64,000 nt of DNA from Synechococcus sp. LTW-R (GCF_014217875.1 NZ_CP059060.1:1674001-1738000); one strand, 5' to 3'; counted from the stretch's first letter, positions 19,767 to 29,178 are shown. Notes: generated from the letters alone by a model not told the origin. Numbers and translations are program-made.

Positions 19767-22165
19767 GGCGCTAACCAGCAGTAGCCCGCCCAGTAGCCCA
19801 GGCTGATACAGCCGCAGGCCGCCAGCCAAGGTTTCAACCAACGGCTGCGAAGTTGCAGCAAGCCCAAGAGGGCCAGACTCGCCAAATCAATCCACACCCG
19901 GGTGTAGTCCGGGAAACGGGCCAGGATTTGGGTGCTCGTGCACAGCGCCGGAAGGAGATAGACCGCGGAGGTGAGCCGCAACCAACGGGAGGCCCGAGTG
20001 CTCAGGGCAACCGCGGCCAGCACCAGCAACGTGGCAGCCCAAAGGGCGAGGCTCGCGGCATCAAACAGGCGCTCGAGAAGCGACGGCTCCGGGCCCGGCA
20101 AAGTGTAAAAACCAAGCAACTGCCAAAGTTTCTTGAGCAGCCCAACGCCAGGCCAGCCGAAATGAACTGTGGCCAGCAGACCGTCTCGGGTTTGAGCAAA
20201 GCGGCTGTTCAAGACCTGGGTCCACAGCAACAAAGGGAGTGGGACGCAGGCCAACGGGAGAAGCCACGTCCAACGGCGCTGCCATAGGGCGGTCAAGCCC
20301 GTTGAGGCCCAAGCCAACAGGGAGGTCTCTCGACTGAGCAACGCAGTGGCGAGAGCGAACGCGGACCAGCCCCGTCGCTGGGCAGACCACGTCACCGCAA
20401 CGGCCAGCAATCCAACCGTGGCCAAGAGATCGGCGGTATCCAGGCTGAGGGTGACCCAGTAACCCGGCAGAAGCAGCACAGCGAAACCCCATTGAGGCGT
20501 GCGTTGATGCTGCTGCGCCCAAAGTGCCACCAGCGCCGCTGCACTTCCAATCGCCAGGACATTGAGGACGGCCAAGGACCAAGCGATCAACCCGGGCTGA
20601 CCCAAACCCAAGACCCACGCCAGCAGGGGATAGAGGACACGCTTACCGCGATAGATCGGGTTATCGAGGGCCTGACTCGTTCCCGGGTCCGCTTGCCAGG
20701 GATCCATAGCCATGGCGAGGTACTGCTGGCCGTCATTGCCCCGCTTGCCCGCCAAGACGACCAATTCCTGCTGCGCGACCCGCGGAGACAGGGGGAATTG
20801 GTCCCCCACCCTGGCCAAACCGGTCGGATTGCCGCCGTACTTGCCAAAGACCACCAGCAGCATCACGATCAATACCGCCAAGGTCGAAAGCAGACCAACG
20901 CCAAGAGGGGTGATGGCCCGGCTACTCCCTTGCACCAGCTGCTTCACCCCGGACTTGAGCACGGGCCAACTGGGCCAGAGCGGAAACGCAAAGGGCAGGC
21001 CCCAAAGCTGCCGGAGCCAACGTCCTTCATGCCACCAGGGCGTCGATGGCGGTGTTGGGACGGCCTGCAGGTCAGCTTTGAGTTCAGCGGCCAAGAGTGT
21101 CCACAGACTGGTCAATTGGCTCGAGCCATAGGCCAGCTGTATGTGACTTCGGGCCGCTTGACCAAGAGACGCCCGGCGCGCAGGGTCTTGCAGCAGGGCG
21201 ATGCAGTGCTTCGCAAACTCTTCATCACTTCCCGCAAGCAAACCGGTGGTGCGATCCAGCACGGTTTGCACGAGGGCATGGCGCCGGGGAGCCACCACGG
21301 GGATCCCGCAGGCGCTGAATTCGGCGGCACTCAAACAGAACGTTTCATCCCGACCCGAGGGATTCACCGCTCCAACCGCGACATCCGCAAAAGCGGCGTA
21401 ACGCTCCAAACCAAGGCTGCCTTCAAAGACCACCCGATCGCCATAGCCACCCCGGTCCAAGAGATCCCGGCAGTAGCGCTCATAGGGGGTCAGTGCAGAT
21501 ACTCCGCCTCCGGCATAGAGATCAGCACCTCCGAAAACCCGCAACTGCGCCTCAGGACAGAAACGGGCGATTTCAGGCCAGATCCGTGCGAGGCGATCAA
21601 AGGCTTTGAAAGGCGTGATCGCACCGACATACGCAAGATCCGTTGGAGCTGGACCTGGCTGCGCATCTCCAGGCACCAGGACCGGGTTGGGAATGACGCA
21701 GGCCAGCTGAACCAAGCGGCTGTGACGGAAGGCGTCCAACTGCGCGCCACTGACCATGACCCAGCGCTTCAGGGAAGGGAGTCCCTCAAAAAAGCCCTGT
21801 TGATCGCAACCCAGGTTGTGGCACCAGGCCACAAGCGGCAAATTATTTTGCATTAACGCCTGCTGATCAACCGGCGACAGGCAACCGGGGCGAAACACCA
21901 AGGCAACAGCCCCGAGAGTCCTGGCAGTCACGAGCGCGTCCGCTAACCCAGCGACCTGATGGGTGGTTTGCTCCAAACCATCGACGGGCTGCAGAGCGGT
22001 CAGCAACAGCAGGGGCGTGCAAGCGTCGGGATCCGCAGCCAGGAGTGCAATCGACGCCAAAAAGGCGAATTCCGTGCCGCCAATGCCGGGGTTCCCAAGG
22101 CGGGGATCCTCCAGCGGGCCCTTGGCGGCAAAACCTCGGTTGTCGAGAAAGAACGCGAGGCGCAT
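19763..22165 (-). CDS. Fusion of a GT4-like glycosyltransferase with a polytopic membrane domain
   Basis: An 800-residue two-part protein. Residues 1 to about 375 form a GT-B domain: NPGIGGTEFAFLASIALLA (about 25-43) is the glycine loop, VAWCHNLG (about 127-134) the middle, PTDLAYVGAITPFKAFDRL (about 184-202) the donor domain start and FCLSAAEFSACGIPVVAP (about 273-290) the signature region. Residues from about 415 to the end contain about nine hydrophobic helices. After the first is GKRGNDGQQYLAMAMDPW (about 470-487) and then NPIYRGKRVLYPLLAWVLG (about 499-517), resembling the D-G-x-x-Y and Y-R-x-x-R-x-L-Y-P motifs of a bacterial surface-glycopolymer membrane family. It is the first gene of the minus-strand operon, divergent from 22199 with only 33 bp between. 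Confidence 0.82.
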   Translation of the reverse strand: MRLAFFLDNRGFAAKGPLEDPRLGNPGIGGTEFAFLASIALLAADPDACTPLLLLTALQPVDGLEQTTHQVAGLADALVTARTLGAVALVFRPGCLSPVDQQALMQNNLPLVAWCHNLGCDQQGFFEGLPSLKRWVMVSGAQLDAFRHSRLVQLACVIPNPVLVPGDAQPGPAPTDLAYVGAITPFKAFDRLARIWPEIARFCPEAQLRVFGGADLYAGGGVSALTPYERYCRDLLDRGGYGDRVVFEGSLGLERYAAFADVAVGAVNPSGRDETFCLSAAEFSACGIPVVAPRRHALVQTVLDRTTGLLAGSDEEFAKHCIALLQDPARRASLGQAARSHIQLAYGSSQLTSLWTLLAAELKADLQAVPTPPSTPWWHEGRWLRQLWGLPFAFPLWPSWPVLKSGVKQLVQGSSRAITPLGVGLLSTLAVLIVMLLVVFGKYGGNPTGLARVGDQFPLSPRVAQQELVVLAGKRGNDGQQYLAMAMDPWQADPGTSQALDNPIYRGKRVLYPLLAWVLGLGQPGLIAWSLAVLNVLAIGSAAALVALWAQQHQRTPQWGFAVLLLPGYWVTLSLDTADLLATVGLLAVAVTWSAQRRGWSAFALATALLSRETSLLAWASTGLTALWQRRWTWLLPLACVPLPLLLWTQVLNSRFAQTRDGLLATVHFGWPGVGLLKKLWQLLGFYTLPGPEPSLLERLFDAASLALWAATLLVLAAVALSTRASRWLRLTSAVYLLPALCTSTQILARFPDYTRVWIDLASLALLGLLQLRSRWLKPWLAACGCISLGYWAGYCWLAP

Positions 22166-22198
22166 CGCCCCAGAATGCCAGGAGCTTTTTGAGGGGCT

Positions 22199-23878
22199 AT
22201 GGGGCGACGGGCACTGTTGCTGGCGGCAGTGGGCCTGGCGATCATCAGCTGGCTGCCCCTAGGGATCGCCGGGGTTCCCCTGGATACGCCCGATGGCTTC
22301 CTGCATCTGGGCTGGGCTGTGGCTTGGGCCAAAGCCGTCCAAGGTGGCTGGCTCTGGCCGACGTGGAGTGATCTGCCCTGGGCCGGGGCGGGCAGTCATG
22401 CCCTCTTGATCTACCCGCCCCTATTCAGGCTTTTGGTGGGCATTCCCCTGGTTGCCGGCATGCCGCCAGACCATGCCCTCGCCAGTGGCTTGCTGGTGGT
22501 GACGCTGGTCAACGCGGTGGGAGCCGCAGTGCTCGCCAAACACTGGTTGCACCAAGGGATGTGGCGCTGGGCCCTGCTGTGGGGGGCAGTCCTTAACCCG
22601 TACTTCCTTGTGAACCTCTATGTACGGGGCGCCTGGCCCGAAGCCTTGGCGCAAGGATTGCTGTGGTGGCTCACCCTGGGCCTGGTGGGGCTGAAGCAAG
22701 GGAAGCGTTTGGGGTTCCCTCTAAGCAGCGCAGCCTTGGCGGGAGTGATCCTCAGCAACTGGAACGCCAGCCTGCTCACTGCTCTGATCTGGCTGATGGC
22801 AGCAGGAGTGGTCCTGCGAGGACCCAGGCAATGGCTGCGTTGGCTATTGAGTGGACTCCTGGCCCTGGCCGTGACCTCACCGTTCTGGATACCAGCACTC
22901 TTGGCATTACCGACCGTTAGGCCTCCAATTCCAGAAGGTCTACTGGCAGGGGAGTTCTTTGGTTCAGGACAGGCCGGTCAGTTCAGCTTCGGACGCTTGA
23001 TTTGGATTCAAGCCGTGGTGATCGGCTCGATCCTCATCAGCAGGTGGCTGGGGTGGGGCCGCTCCGTTGATCCCATTGGACGCTGGGGGATGGTGCTCGC
23101 CGCAAGCGGTCTGGTCCTCATGCTCCCTGTGAGTACGCCTGCTTATGAACTCGTGAGTCCGCTACAGCGGATTCAATTCCCGTGGCGCTGGCTCAGTCCG
23201 ACCTGGATGGGCGCCTTGCTGTGGTGGGCCTCGGTAGGGGTTCAACCCAACGCGAGGCTGAGCCCGTCCACTTGGAGACGCGTTGCCTTGCTAGTGACTG
23301 CGCTGGCTGCAGTTGGAGCATGGTTCGACTCGCTCTGGAGGTTTCGCACCAACCTCATCGGACACGCACCAAGCCGTAAGGAAATCCAGGCGAATCGGAC
23401 ACTGCTGGCCTGTGACCCCCTGGTTCCTTGTCCAAAAGGAGTGGAGGCACTGCCAAGCACTGGAGAGCTCAGCAAACGATTTACGGCGACAGGTGATGGA
23501 CGAATCGCCCTCTCTGGTGTCCCCGACTACAGCCCCTCCGGGATTCCGGAGAGTTCGTGGAACAAGAGGCTGGCCATTTTTTGGCTGCCCAACTGGCCTC
23601 AGAACAACTGGTCCACATTCTCAGGCTCAGGAACTGTCGAGGTGGCATTCAAGTCACCGACGGAGCGGCGGTTGCTGGTGAAAGCAAAGACCCCAGGGAA
23701 CTTGAGGCTGATGCAGTGGTCGGATCCAAGCTGGCAAGTGCTGGTCAAACCAGCGAATGGTGCAGGGGATTGGAAGCGAAGGCCTTTCGATGCCGCACAA
23801 GATCGACAAGGATGGACCATGATCACTTTGCAAGCAGGCACTTGGGACGTGGCTTTGCGCTACAGCTATGCACGCTGA
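22199..23878 (+). CDS. GT-C-like membrane protein (YfhO / pyruvoyl-related type) of unknown specificity
   Basis: A 559-residue protein with about eleven hydrophobic helices in the first 400 residues and a soluble C-terminal part of about 150 residues. The first extracytoplasmic loop has LDTPDGFLHLGWAVAWAKA (about 28-46) with an acidic residue and His, followed by LIYPPLFRLLVGIPL (about 70-84) and LYVRGAWPEALAQGLLWWL (about 140-158), the pattern of the large membrane proteins annotated as YfhO-like or pyruvoyl-tetrahydropterin-synthase-related. A GAGG ribosome site precedes the ATG. It overlaps the following GtrB-like gene by 11 bases, so the two form a two-gene unit: a polyprenol-sugar maker and probable user. 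Confidence 0.75.
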   Translation: MGRRALLLAAVGLAIISWLPLGIAGVPLDTPDGFLHLGWAVAWAKAVQGGWLWPTWSDLPWAGAGSHALLIYPPLFRLLVGIPLVAGMPPDHALASGLLVVTLVNAVGAAVLAKHWLHQGMWRWALLWGAVLNPYFLVNLYVRGAWPEALAQGLLWWLTLGLVGLKQGKRLGFPLSSAALAGVILSNWNASLLTALIWLMAAGVVLRGPRQWLRWLLSGLLALAVTSPFWIPALLALPTVRPPIPEGLLAGEFFGSGQAGQFSFGRLIWIQAVVIGSILISRWLGWGRSVDPIGRWGMVLAASGLVLMLPVSTPAYELVSPLQRIQFPWRWLSPTWMGALLWWASVGVQPNARLSPSTWRRVALLVTALAAVGAWFDSLWRFRTNLIGHAPSRKEIQANRTLLACDPLVPCPKGVEALPSTGELSKRFTATGDGRIALSGVPDYSPSGIPESSWNKRLAIFWLPNWPQNNWSTFSGSGTVEVAFKSPTERRLLVKAKTPGNLRLMQWSDPSWQVLVKPANGAGDWKRRPFDAAQDRQGWTMITLQAGTWDVALRYSYAR

Positions 23879-24833
23879 TCAACGCCAAAAACAGCCTCTT
23901 CTGAGCGCAGTCATCCCATTCCTTAATGAGGAGGAGTGCATCCCTGCATTGATTGCAGAACTTGATGAAAGCCTGAGCAAGCTCAGCATCCAATTCGAGC
24001 TCGTTTTTGTGGATGACGGAAGCAAAGATCGTTCTGTTGCGGTGGCCAAAGAAGAGGTAAGGAAGCGGCCTCAGTTCACGGCAACAATCATCAGCCTCTC
24101 ACGGAATTTCGGCAAAGAAGCAGCACTAACAGCTGGCTTGGAGGCCGCCAATGGTGATGTTGTCGTTCCCCTCGATGCAGACCTGCAAGATCCGCCCTCG
24201 GTCATCGAAGGAATGCTGGCCCGCTGGCGAGAGGGCTACGACGTTGTCTATGCCGTGAGACGGCAGCGGGCAGGAGAAAGCAAGACGAAGCGTTTCACCG
24301 CCTATGGCTTCTACCGGCTCATGGGCCGGTTGAGCAAAACAGGAATCCCTGCCGATACAGGGGACTTCAGGCTGATGGATCGCTGTGTTGTTGATGCACT
24401 ACTCCAGCTGCCCGAACGCAGTCGCTTTATGAAGGGCCTCTTCGGCTGGGTTGGATTTCGACAAACCGCGATTTATTACGACCGAGATCCACGAAAACTT
24501 GGTCAAACAAACTGGAACTATTGGAAACTCTGGAACTTTGCCATTGACGGAGTCACCTCCTTCAGTCGGATGCCGTTACAGGTTTGGAGCTATGCAGGTC
24601 TCGCGATTGCACTACTTGCCTTAGGCTACGGAGGATGGATGGTTCTACGAACACTGTTGTTCGGGATTGACTTACCTGGCTATGCATCCCTCATGACGGC
24701 AGTCTTATTCCTGGGCGGGATTCAGCTGATAGGAATGGGAGTGCTCGGTGAATACCTCGGGCGAATCTTCGAAGAGGTCAAGCAGAGGCCCTTATACCTA
24801 GTCAGGGAAAAGTGGAGATCAAATAGAGACTAG
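23868..24833 (+). CDS. Polyprenyl-phosphate sugar synthase (GtrB/ArnC-type GT2 with two C-terminal helices)
   Basis: A 321-residue GT2 enzyme predicted to move a hexose from a nucleotide donor to undecaprenyl phosphate at the inner face of the membrane. LSAVIPFLNEEECIPALIAE (about 12-31) and FVDDGSKDRS (about 46-55) open the GT-A fold. PLDADLQDPPSVI (about 96-108) holds the DxD site. DTGDFRLMDRCVVDAL (about 164-179) and the R-x-x-x-G-x-T-N-W block (DPRKLGQTNWNYWKLWNF) are typical of DPM1/GtrB. Two hydrophobic helices (about 235-255 and 268-292) anchor it. It overlaps the upstream GT-C-like gene, the probable user of its lipid product. Confidence 0.92.
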   Translation: MHADQRQKQPLLSAVIPFLNEEECIPALIAELDESLSKLSIQFELVFVDDGSKDRSVAVAKEEVRKRPQFTATIISLSRNFGKEAALTAGLEAANGDVVVPLDADLQDPPSVIEGMLARWREGYDVVYAVRRQRAGESKTKRFTAYGFYRLMGRLSKTGIPADTGDFRLMDRCVVDALLQLPERSRFMKGLFGWVGFRQTAIYYDRDPRKLGQTNWNYWKLWNFAIDGVTSFSRMPLQVWSYAGLAIALLALGYGGWMVLRTLLFGIDLPGYASLMTAVLFLGGIQLIGMGVLGEYLGRIFEEVKQRPLYLVREKWRSNRD

Positions 24834-24868
24834 ATCCGAAAGGGTCAACGAGAAAATACATGTAGCTA

Positions 24869-26311
24869 CTAATACTTTTTACAAACCACAATGCGAAGGC
24901 CATGACACTTATAGCCTCTAGACCGAGCCACTTTGAGAATATTTTCTGATTCCATAAATTCGTCAGCGTCTCCGTATGAGAAGACGAAGTTCCTCAACTT
25001 CTCCAATAAGTTTGAGGGAGCAGCGGCTGGCTGAATAGCAGGTGTTATAAGAATATCAAAGTCTTTATCTAAGAGGTCTTTTTCTCGATAAAAGATTTGG
25101 CGCCGACCAGAGAAATGAGAGGCTATGCGTTCATGTGCCCAGACACTAATACGCGGAGAGCTATATTCTCTTCCATACTCAAACAGAGATGGGGCAAGCC
25201 TCCAATGCTGCAGATACCGAGTAGGAAAGAAAGACCATTGCGTCAACATAGAGAATGAGATAACCGAAAGTACTAGATACAGTCGTATTCTCGCAAGCGA
25301 GAACGTGCTCGAATAGGGAGAAATCGTACACTTGGCAGAATCCAAGGCAGCGACCATTAGAAAGATTAGAACTGGAATCTGATACTGATAAATAGGACTC
25401 CGCATCACATCCGATTCTGACAGTATATTTGCGAATACAAGCGGGATTACAGCAACGACTGCTGGAATAACTTGAGGCCAGCGATATAGCGCAACAAAAG
25501 GAGTCAATAAACCCAACAGGTACAGAAAGGAATCGCGATTAACAAAAGCACTCCAAAAGTGAGCAGGCCTGATGAAGGGCGAGGCCAGTATGTCCACATA
25601 TCCATCTCCTAAGTGGCCATAGCGAGTGCTTGCGTAACTCTGGTAAGCATCAACGATGCTGGAGGAAAATGCAAAGTAATACAAGGCGAAGCCCATGACG
25701 GCTGCAGAAAGCCAAACGTGACGACGCAATAATGAATAAAGGGAATAACCAATTGCAAAGAAGGCCATTGCCTCCTTTGAAGCCACGAACATCATCAAAA
25801 AGACAACTGAGACAAGATATTTTTTTCTGCGGAGATAGATTAAAGCGGCCAAGCCCAGAAAAGCAAACGCAACTTCAGGATGAAAGTCGTTTAATGAGGA
25901 ATTCATAAGGAACGGATTTAGTAAAAGACCGATTGTAATCATTCTTCGAGAATGACGAGACGAAAAGGATTGAAATAGCTCTCGGAGAAAGAGAGTCGCC
26001 AGCAAAGCTAAACCGGCTGATTGAAGAAAAAGGAGCGTATACGCTGAGGGCAAAAGTCGAAACAGCTGTCCAATAGGAATTAAAAGCAATGAAAAGTGAT
26101 CGCCGAGTGCAGGTTTAATAAATTCCGTAAGAGAAGAGGGAGTCCAGAATTCACCAATTCCTGATAAGTAAGACCATTGAGTAAAGAGTCCAAGGTCATA
26201 GACTCCTGACTGAAGGCTAAAGTGCCTGAAGAATGACAGTAGCGAATAGCAAGATAAAAACAATAAATAGGTACGAAGAAGATATTTGTGTTTTTGGAAA
26301 GCATCTCGCAT
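24869..26311 (-). CDS. DUF2079 membrane protein (copy 2)
   Basis: I place the start at the ATG of 26311 (MRDAFQKHKYLLRTYLLFL), giving 480 residues. The frame is open to 26437, but the extra 42 residues are basic, match nothing in the other copy and would overlay the promoter-like site at 26388-26415. VYDLGLFTQWSYLS (about 35-48), LGDHFSLLLIPIGQLFRLL (about 68-86) and SSLNDFHPEVAFAFLGLAAL (about 134-153) are the DUF2079 motifs. The C-terminal 90 residues are soluble and include REKDLLDKDFDILITPAIQP. It is a diverged paralogue of 15147-16553. The gene is convergent with the GtrB-like gene and AT-rich. Confidence 0.83.
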   Translation of the reverse strand: MRDAFQKHKYLLRTYLLFLSCYSLLSFFRHFSLQSGVYDLGLFTQWSYLSGIGEFWTPSSLTEFIKPALGDHFSLLLIPIGQLFRLLPSAYTLLFLQSAGLALLATLFLRELFQSFSSRHSRRMITIGLLLNPFLMNSSLNDFHPEVAFAFLGLAALIYLRRKKYLVSVVFLMMFVASKEAMAFFAIGYSLYSLLRRHVWLSAAVMGFALYYFAFSSSIVDAYQSYASTRYGHLGDGYVDILASPFIRPAHFWSAFVNRDSFLYLLGLLTPFVALYRWPQVIPAVVAVIPLVFANILSESDVMRSPIYQYQIPVLIFLMVAALDSAKCTISPYSSTFSLARIRLYLVLSVISFSMLTQWSFFPTRYLQHWRLAPSLFEYGREYSSPRISVWAHERIASHFSGRRQIFYREKDLLDKDFDILITPAIQPAAAPSNLLEKLRNFVFSYGDADEFMESENILKVARSRGYKCHGLRIVVCKKY

Positions 26312-26387
26312 ATACAACCCTGGCTTAATGACAATTCGAGTATACAAAAGAAGGGCCTGGCGAGCTGTGAACCTTATGCGGCATATT

Positions 26388-26415
26388 TTGGCATGGCCGG
26401 CGCCTCGAATATGAT
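26388..26415 (+). promoter_or_regulatory. Sigma-70-type promoter candidate
   Basis: TTGGCA (26388-26393) and TATGAT (26410-26415) stand 16 bases apart; each matches the vegetative consensus at five of six positions. Transcription would start near 26422, about 33 bases before the GTG of the frameshifted membrane gene at 26455. The surrounding 143 bp (26312-26454) is the largest gap in the window and separates two divergent genes. For the opposite direction only a weak TATACT at 26339-26344 is visible, without a good -35. Confidence 0.45.
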
Positions 26416-26454
26416 AGACAGGTAACCTCAAGGACAAACCAAGAGCTCGACATC

Positions 26455-28141
26455 GTGCATGTGAAGATAGTTCTGAAAATCATACTTTACAGTTTTATCG
26501 TTTTCTTGTGTGCAGTTTTCGTCTTTCGGTCTATCTATAGTGCGGGGCTAGTACAAGAGCCAAAGAAGTCAGGAACGGATGCCGCAGGATACGCGATTTT
26601 ATCCAAGCAAATCCGTAAAGATAGGTTTGTGAATAAGTTAACGGCTTCGCCCAAACCAAGCAAGCTTGAGGCTATTGCTATTCAAGTTGCACAAGATAGC
26701 AATGAGAGCCATAAGAGGTGGGAAACAGGATTACCGCCAAATTCATTCCGATACAATCCGAGTCTTTCTAGGAATATTTCCAAATATCCCTTCGGGACTT
26801 CATACTTAATGTCTTTTTCCCACATCAGTTAGAAGCCCGAGCTCTACTCATTGCCTGCTCAGCTGGGACAACCCTAGTATTTTCTCACTTAGTCGTAAAT
26901 GCGTGGAAATCCCCTTTGGGGCTGCGGGCGTTAATAGTATTCAGCTGGATTATATGTCTTTGGCTATGCCGAGGATATTTAAGTCATAGCTTTTCGATGT
27001 TTCCAACGGTTGTTTTGTCTTTGCTATGCGGGCTAGTCTCGATGAAGGCAAGTTATTTCGACAAGCTGAGTCCTACAGTTAAAGGTGCAAATACAAGAAT
27101 TACGGGTCGAAATATGGTTGCTGGTCTTGGCTTGATGCTAGGACTGTCATTGTGGTTTAGAACGAGCAACATTCTCTTGGGTCCTCCTATAGTGGCTAGT
27201 CTACTATTTCCCCCCGTTACTCTAATTCAGAAGCACAGACAAGTGGGCGACCTGCAATCCTGGAGCGATTAAAGACTTTCTGGCATGAAAAAAGACTTTT
27301 GTCACGAAAGTTCTTGTCTCTAGCCAGCGGTTTCATTGCAGGCTTAATGCCATTGCTAACGAGCAATTTTATACTCAGTGGGAATATTTTATTCTCTAAT
27401 TATCCCTCTTATGACAGGGCTCCAGTCAGTTCTATATGGTCTATTTACGGTAATCTTGAGACATTGTTTCTGCGGAGTGGGCCTGATTCACTCCTTCTCT
27501 TGCTTGCAGTTGTTGTACTCACAATATGTGAGATGCGGAGCCGTTCAATAGGGTTAAGGGATGCTTCTAACTATTGGAAGCTTACCGTTATTATCCTTGT
27601 CTGCAGCGCACTCCTGATTTCGCTTAAAACTGTAATTGCATCTTATTATGTAGCCTCTGTGGCTTTTTTCTACCTGGCACATGGCCTCACCTGGCTCACT
27701 GATTCGCTCGCTTATCGGAAGAAGGATGGGCCTCGTTCGGGCGTAATATGCGGAATTGTATTAGCAGTGAGCGTTATCACCATCGTTCCATATATTCCCT
27801 CGCTATCTCATGTTGTAGATAACACAATTACTCAAGAGGAAATCCCTTTTCTAGAAAGCCTTAGATCTGAAGATATCGTGGTGTGGTCAGACGAAGAGTC
27901 TGGTTATCTGTATTACAGATTCGGGATTCTGGGCTTATGGCATACACGCATGAGTAGTGAGTTATCACAATCGATCATGTGTATTTTGAATCGTAATGGC
28001 TATAAACAATATCTTGAAGGCCCAATTGGTCAAAGGAAGCTTCCAGGCAATAACAAGCTTTATGCTTTAGGCGAGCCAATTGATAATAGTGCGATAGAAG
28101 TGCGTGAAATCATATCAAAGGGTGGCCTTTGTCCGGGATAG
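26455..28141 (+). pseudogene. Polytopic membrane protein gene (GT-C-like) broken by two -1 frameshifts
   Basis: Three successive open frames (26455-26832, about 26817-27272, about 27212-28141) read as one membrane protein of about 560 residues if one T is added to the T5 run at 26814-26818 and one C to the C6 run at 27210-27215. After the first repair the reading becomes YPFGTSYLMSFFPHQLEARAL, and after the second LLFPPRYSNSEAQTSGRPAI then LERLKTFWHEKRLLSRKF, both smooth. GTDAAGYAIL (about 38-47) near helix 1 fits the acidic loop of GT-C proteins, and about ten helices follow. The start is GTG at 26455. Genuine decay, phase-variable homopolymers or sequencing error are all possible. The 3' end overlaps the convergent GT4 gene by 32 bp. 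Confidence 0.75.
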
Positions 28142-29174
28142 CAGTCTTCTCAGAAATGACTTCGGATAATTTTTTCGAGGTGCTACTCCAATTGAAGCTA
28201 CGTGAATGTTTAGCACCTCTAAGACGCAGATTAGATTGCTCATATTCTGACAATAGGATTTTAGTTATTGAGTCAACTAAGTCGGATACTGAATACGGAT
28301 CAATCAATATTGCGGCGTTGTTAGCTACTTCTTGAGTTCCTGATCCATAGCTGGTAATAACAGGACAACCACAAGCCATTGCTTCAAGGATCGGGAGGCC
28401 AAAGCCCTCCCAAAGGCTCGGATAAACAAAAGCACAGGCTCCTCTATACCAGTTGGGAAGATCTGCATAAGGTACATAGCTCTTGAAAATTACTCTATCC
28501 GACAGATTTAAATCGGCAACCAAATTTCGAAGTCGGATGGTCTGAGCTGGATGAGGCTTACCCAACAAAAGCAAATCAACATCTGGAAATTGATGCGCAA
28601 TTGAATTAAAGGCTTGTATTAGACGCTTTAGGTTTTTATGGGGATAGGCCTGCCCAATATGGAGCAGATAGGGGCGATGATGAAGACGCTTAAAGGACTC
28701 CGAAAAATAGAAATGCTCAGGATCATAACCAAGAGGTGTCACAGTAATCTTGTCTTGTGATACACCTATGCATCGGCTTATTTCAGCAGCAGTAAACTCA
28801 GAATTCGTGAAGATATGGGTACATTGTCTGAGGAGCGGTGGAACCCAGCTTCTGAAATAAAGTGTCTGCATTGAGCACTCCGGGTGAATTAAAGGTCTTA
28901 AGTCATGGACCATTAGGATCTGAGGAACAGCCTGATCACCGAGATAACCCTCGGGAGCAGGGGTAAATATGAGATCGGCCTGATATTTCTTAGCCAGCTT
29001 TGGTAGCTGCGTCTGAGTCCAGGCCAGCCGCTTCAAACGATCTTTACTGCCTCCAGAGCCACCACCAGGAATCAAGATATGCTCAAAATTCTGAAGTGCC
29101 GGTAAAACAGCATTGGCATAAATTCCAATTCCTGTTGGCTGAAACAGAACGGGCTTGTAATTCAGAAGCAGCAT
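28110..29174 (-). CDS. Family 4 glycosyltransferase
   Basis: A 354-residue GT-B enzyme close to the mannosyltransferase-like GT4 subgroup. FQPTGIGIYANAVLPAL (about 11-27) is the acceptor loop, VHDLRPLIHPECS (about 86-98) and TNSEFTAAEISRCIG (about 120-134) follow. The donor domain starts with PYLLHIGQAYPHKNLKRLI (about 165-183), and EGFGLPILEAMACGCPVIT (about 255-273) is the full E-G-F-G-L-P-x-x-E signature. The gene is convergent with the broken membrane gene and is followed four bases after the GT2 stop, so it is transcribed with 29179-29958 and probably from hisS. Confidence 0.92.
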   Translation of the reverse strand: MLLLNYKPVLFQPTGIGIYANAVLPALQNFEHILIPGGGSGGSKDRLKRLAWTQTQLPKLAKKYQADLIFTPAPEGYLGDQAVPQILMVHDLRPLIHPECSMQTLYFRSWVPPLLRQCTHIFTNSEFTAAEISRCIGVSQDKITVTPLGYDPEHFYFSESFKRLHHRPYLLHIGQAYPHKNLKRLIQAFNSIAHQFPDVDLLLLGKPHPAQTIRLRNLVADLNLSDRVIFKSYVPYADLPNWYRGACAFVYPSLWEGFGLPILEAMACGCPVITSYGSGTQEVANNAAILIDPYSVSDLVDSITKILLSEYEQSNLRLRGAKHSRSFNWSSTSKKLSEVISEKTAIPDKGHPLI

Positions 29175-29178
29175 GGTA

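Noticed and set aside
20492-21856. 454-codon open frame on the plus strand
   Set aside because: Opposite the GT4-membrane fusion; rich in Arg, Gln, Pro and without recognisable motifs, so an antisense shadow.
26814-27215. Programmed ribosomal -1 frameshifting in the membrane gene
   Set aside because: The runs TCT TTT TCC and TTT CCC CCC do not form a canonical X-XXY-YYZ heptamer in the right phase, and needing two events in one gene is improbable; indels fit better.
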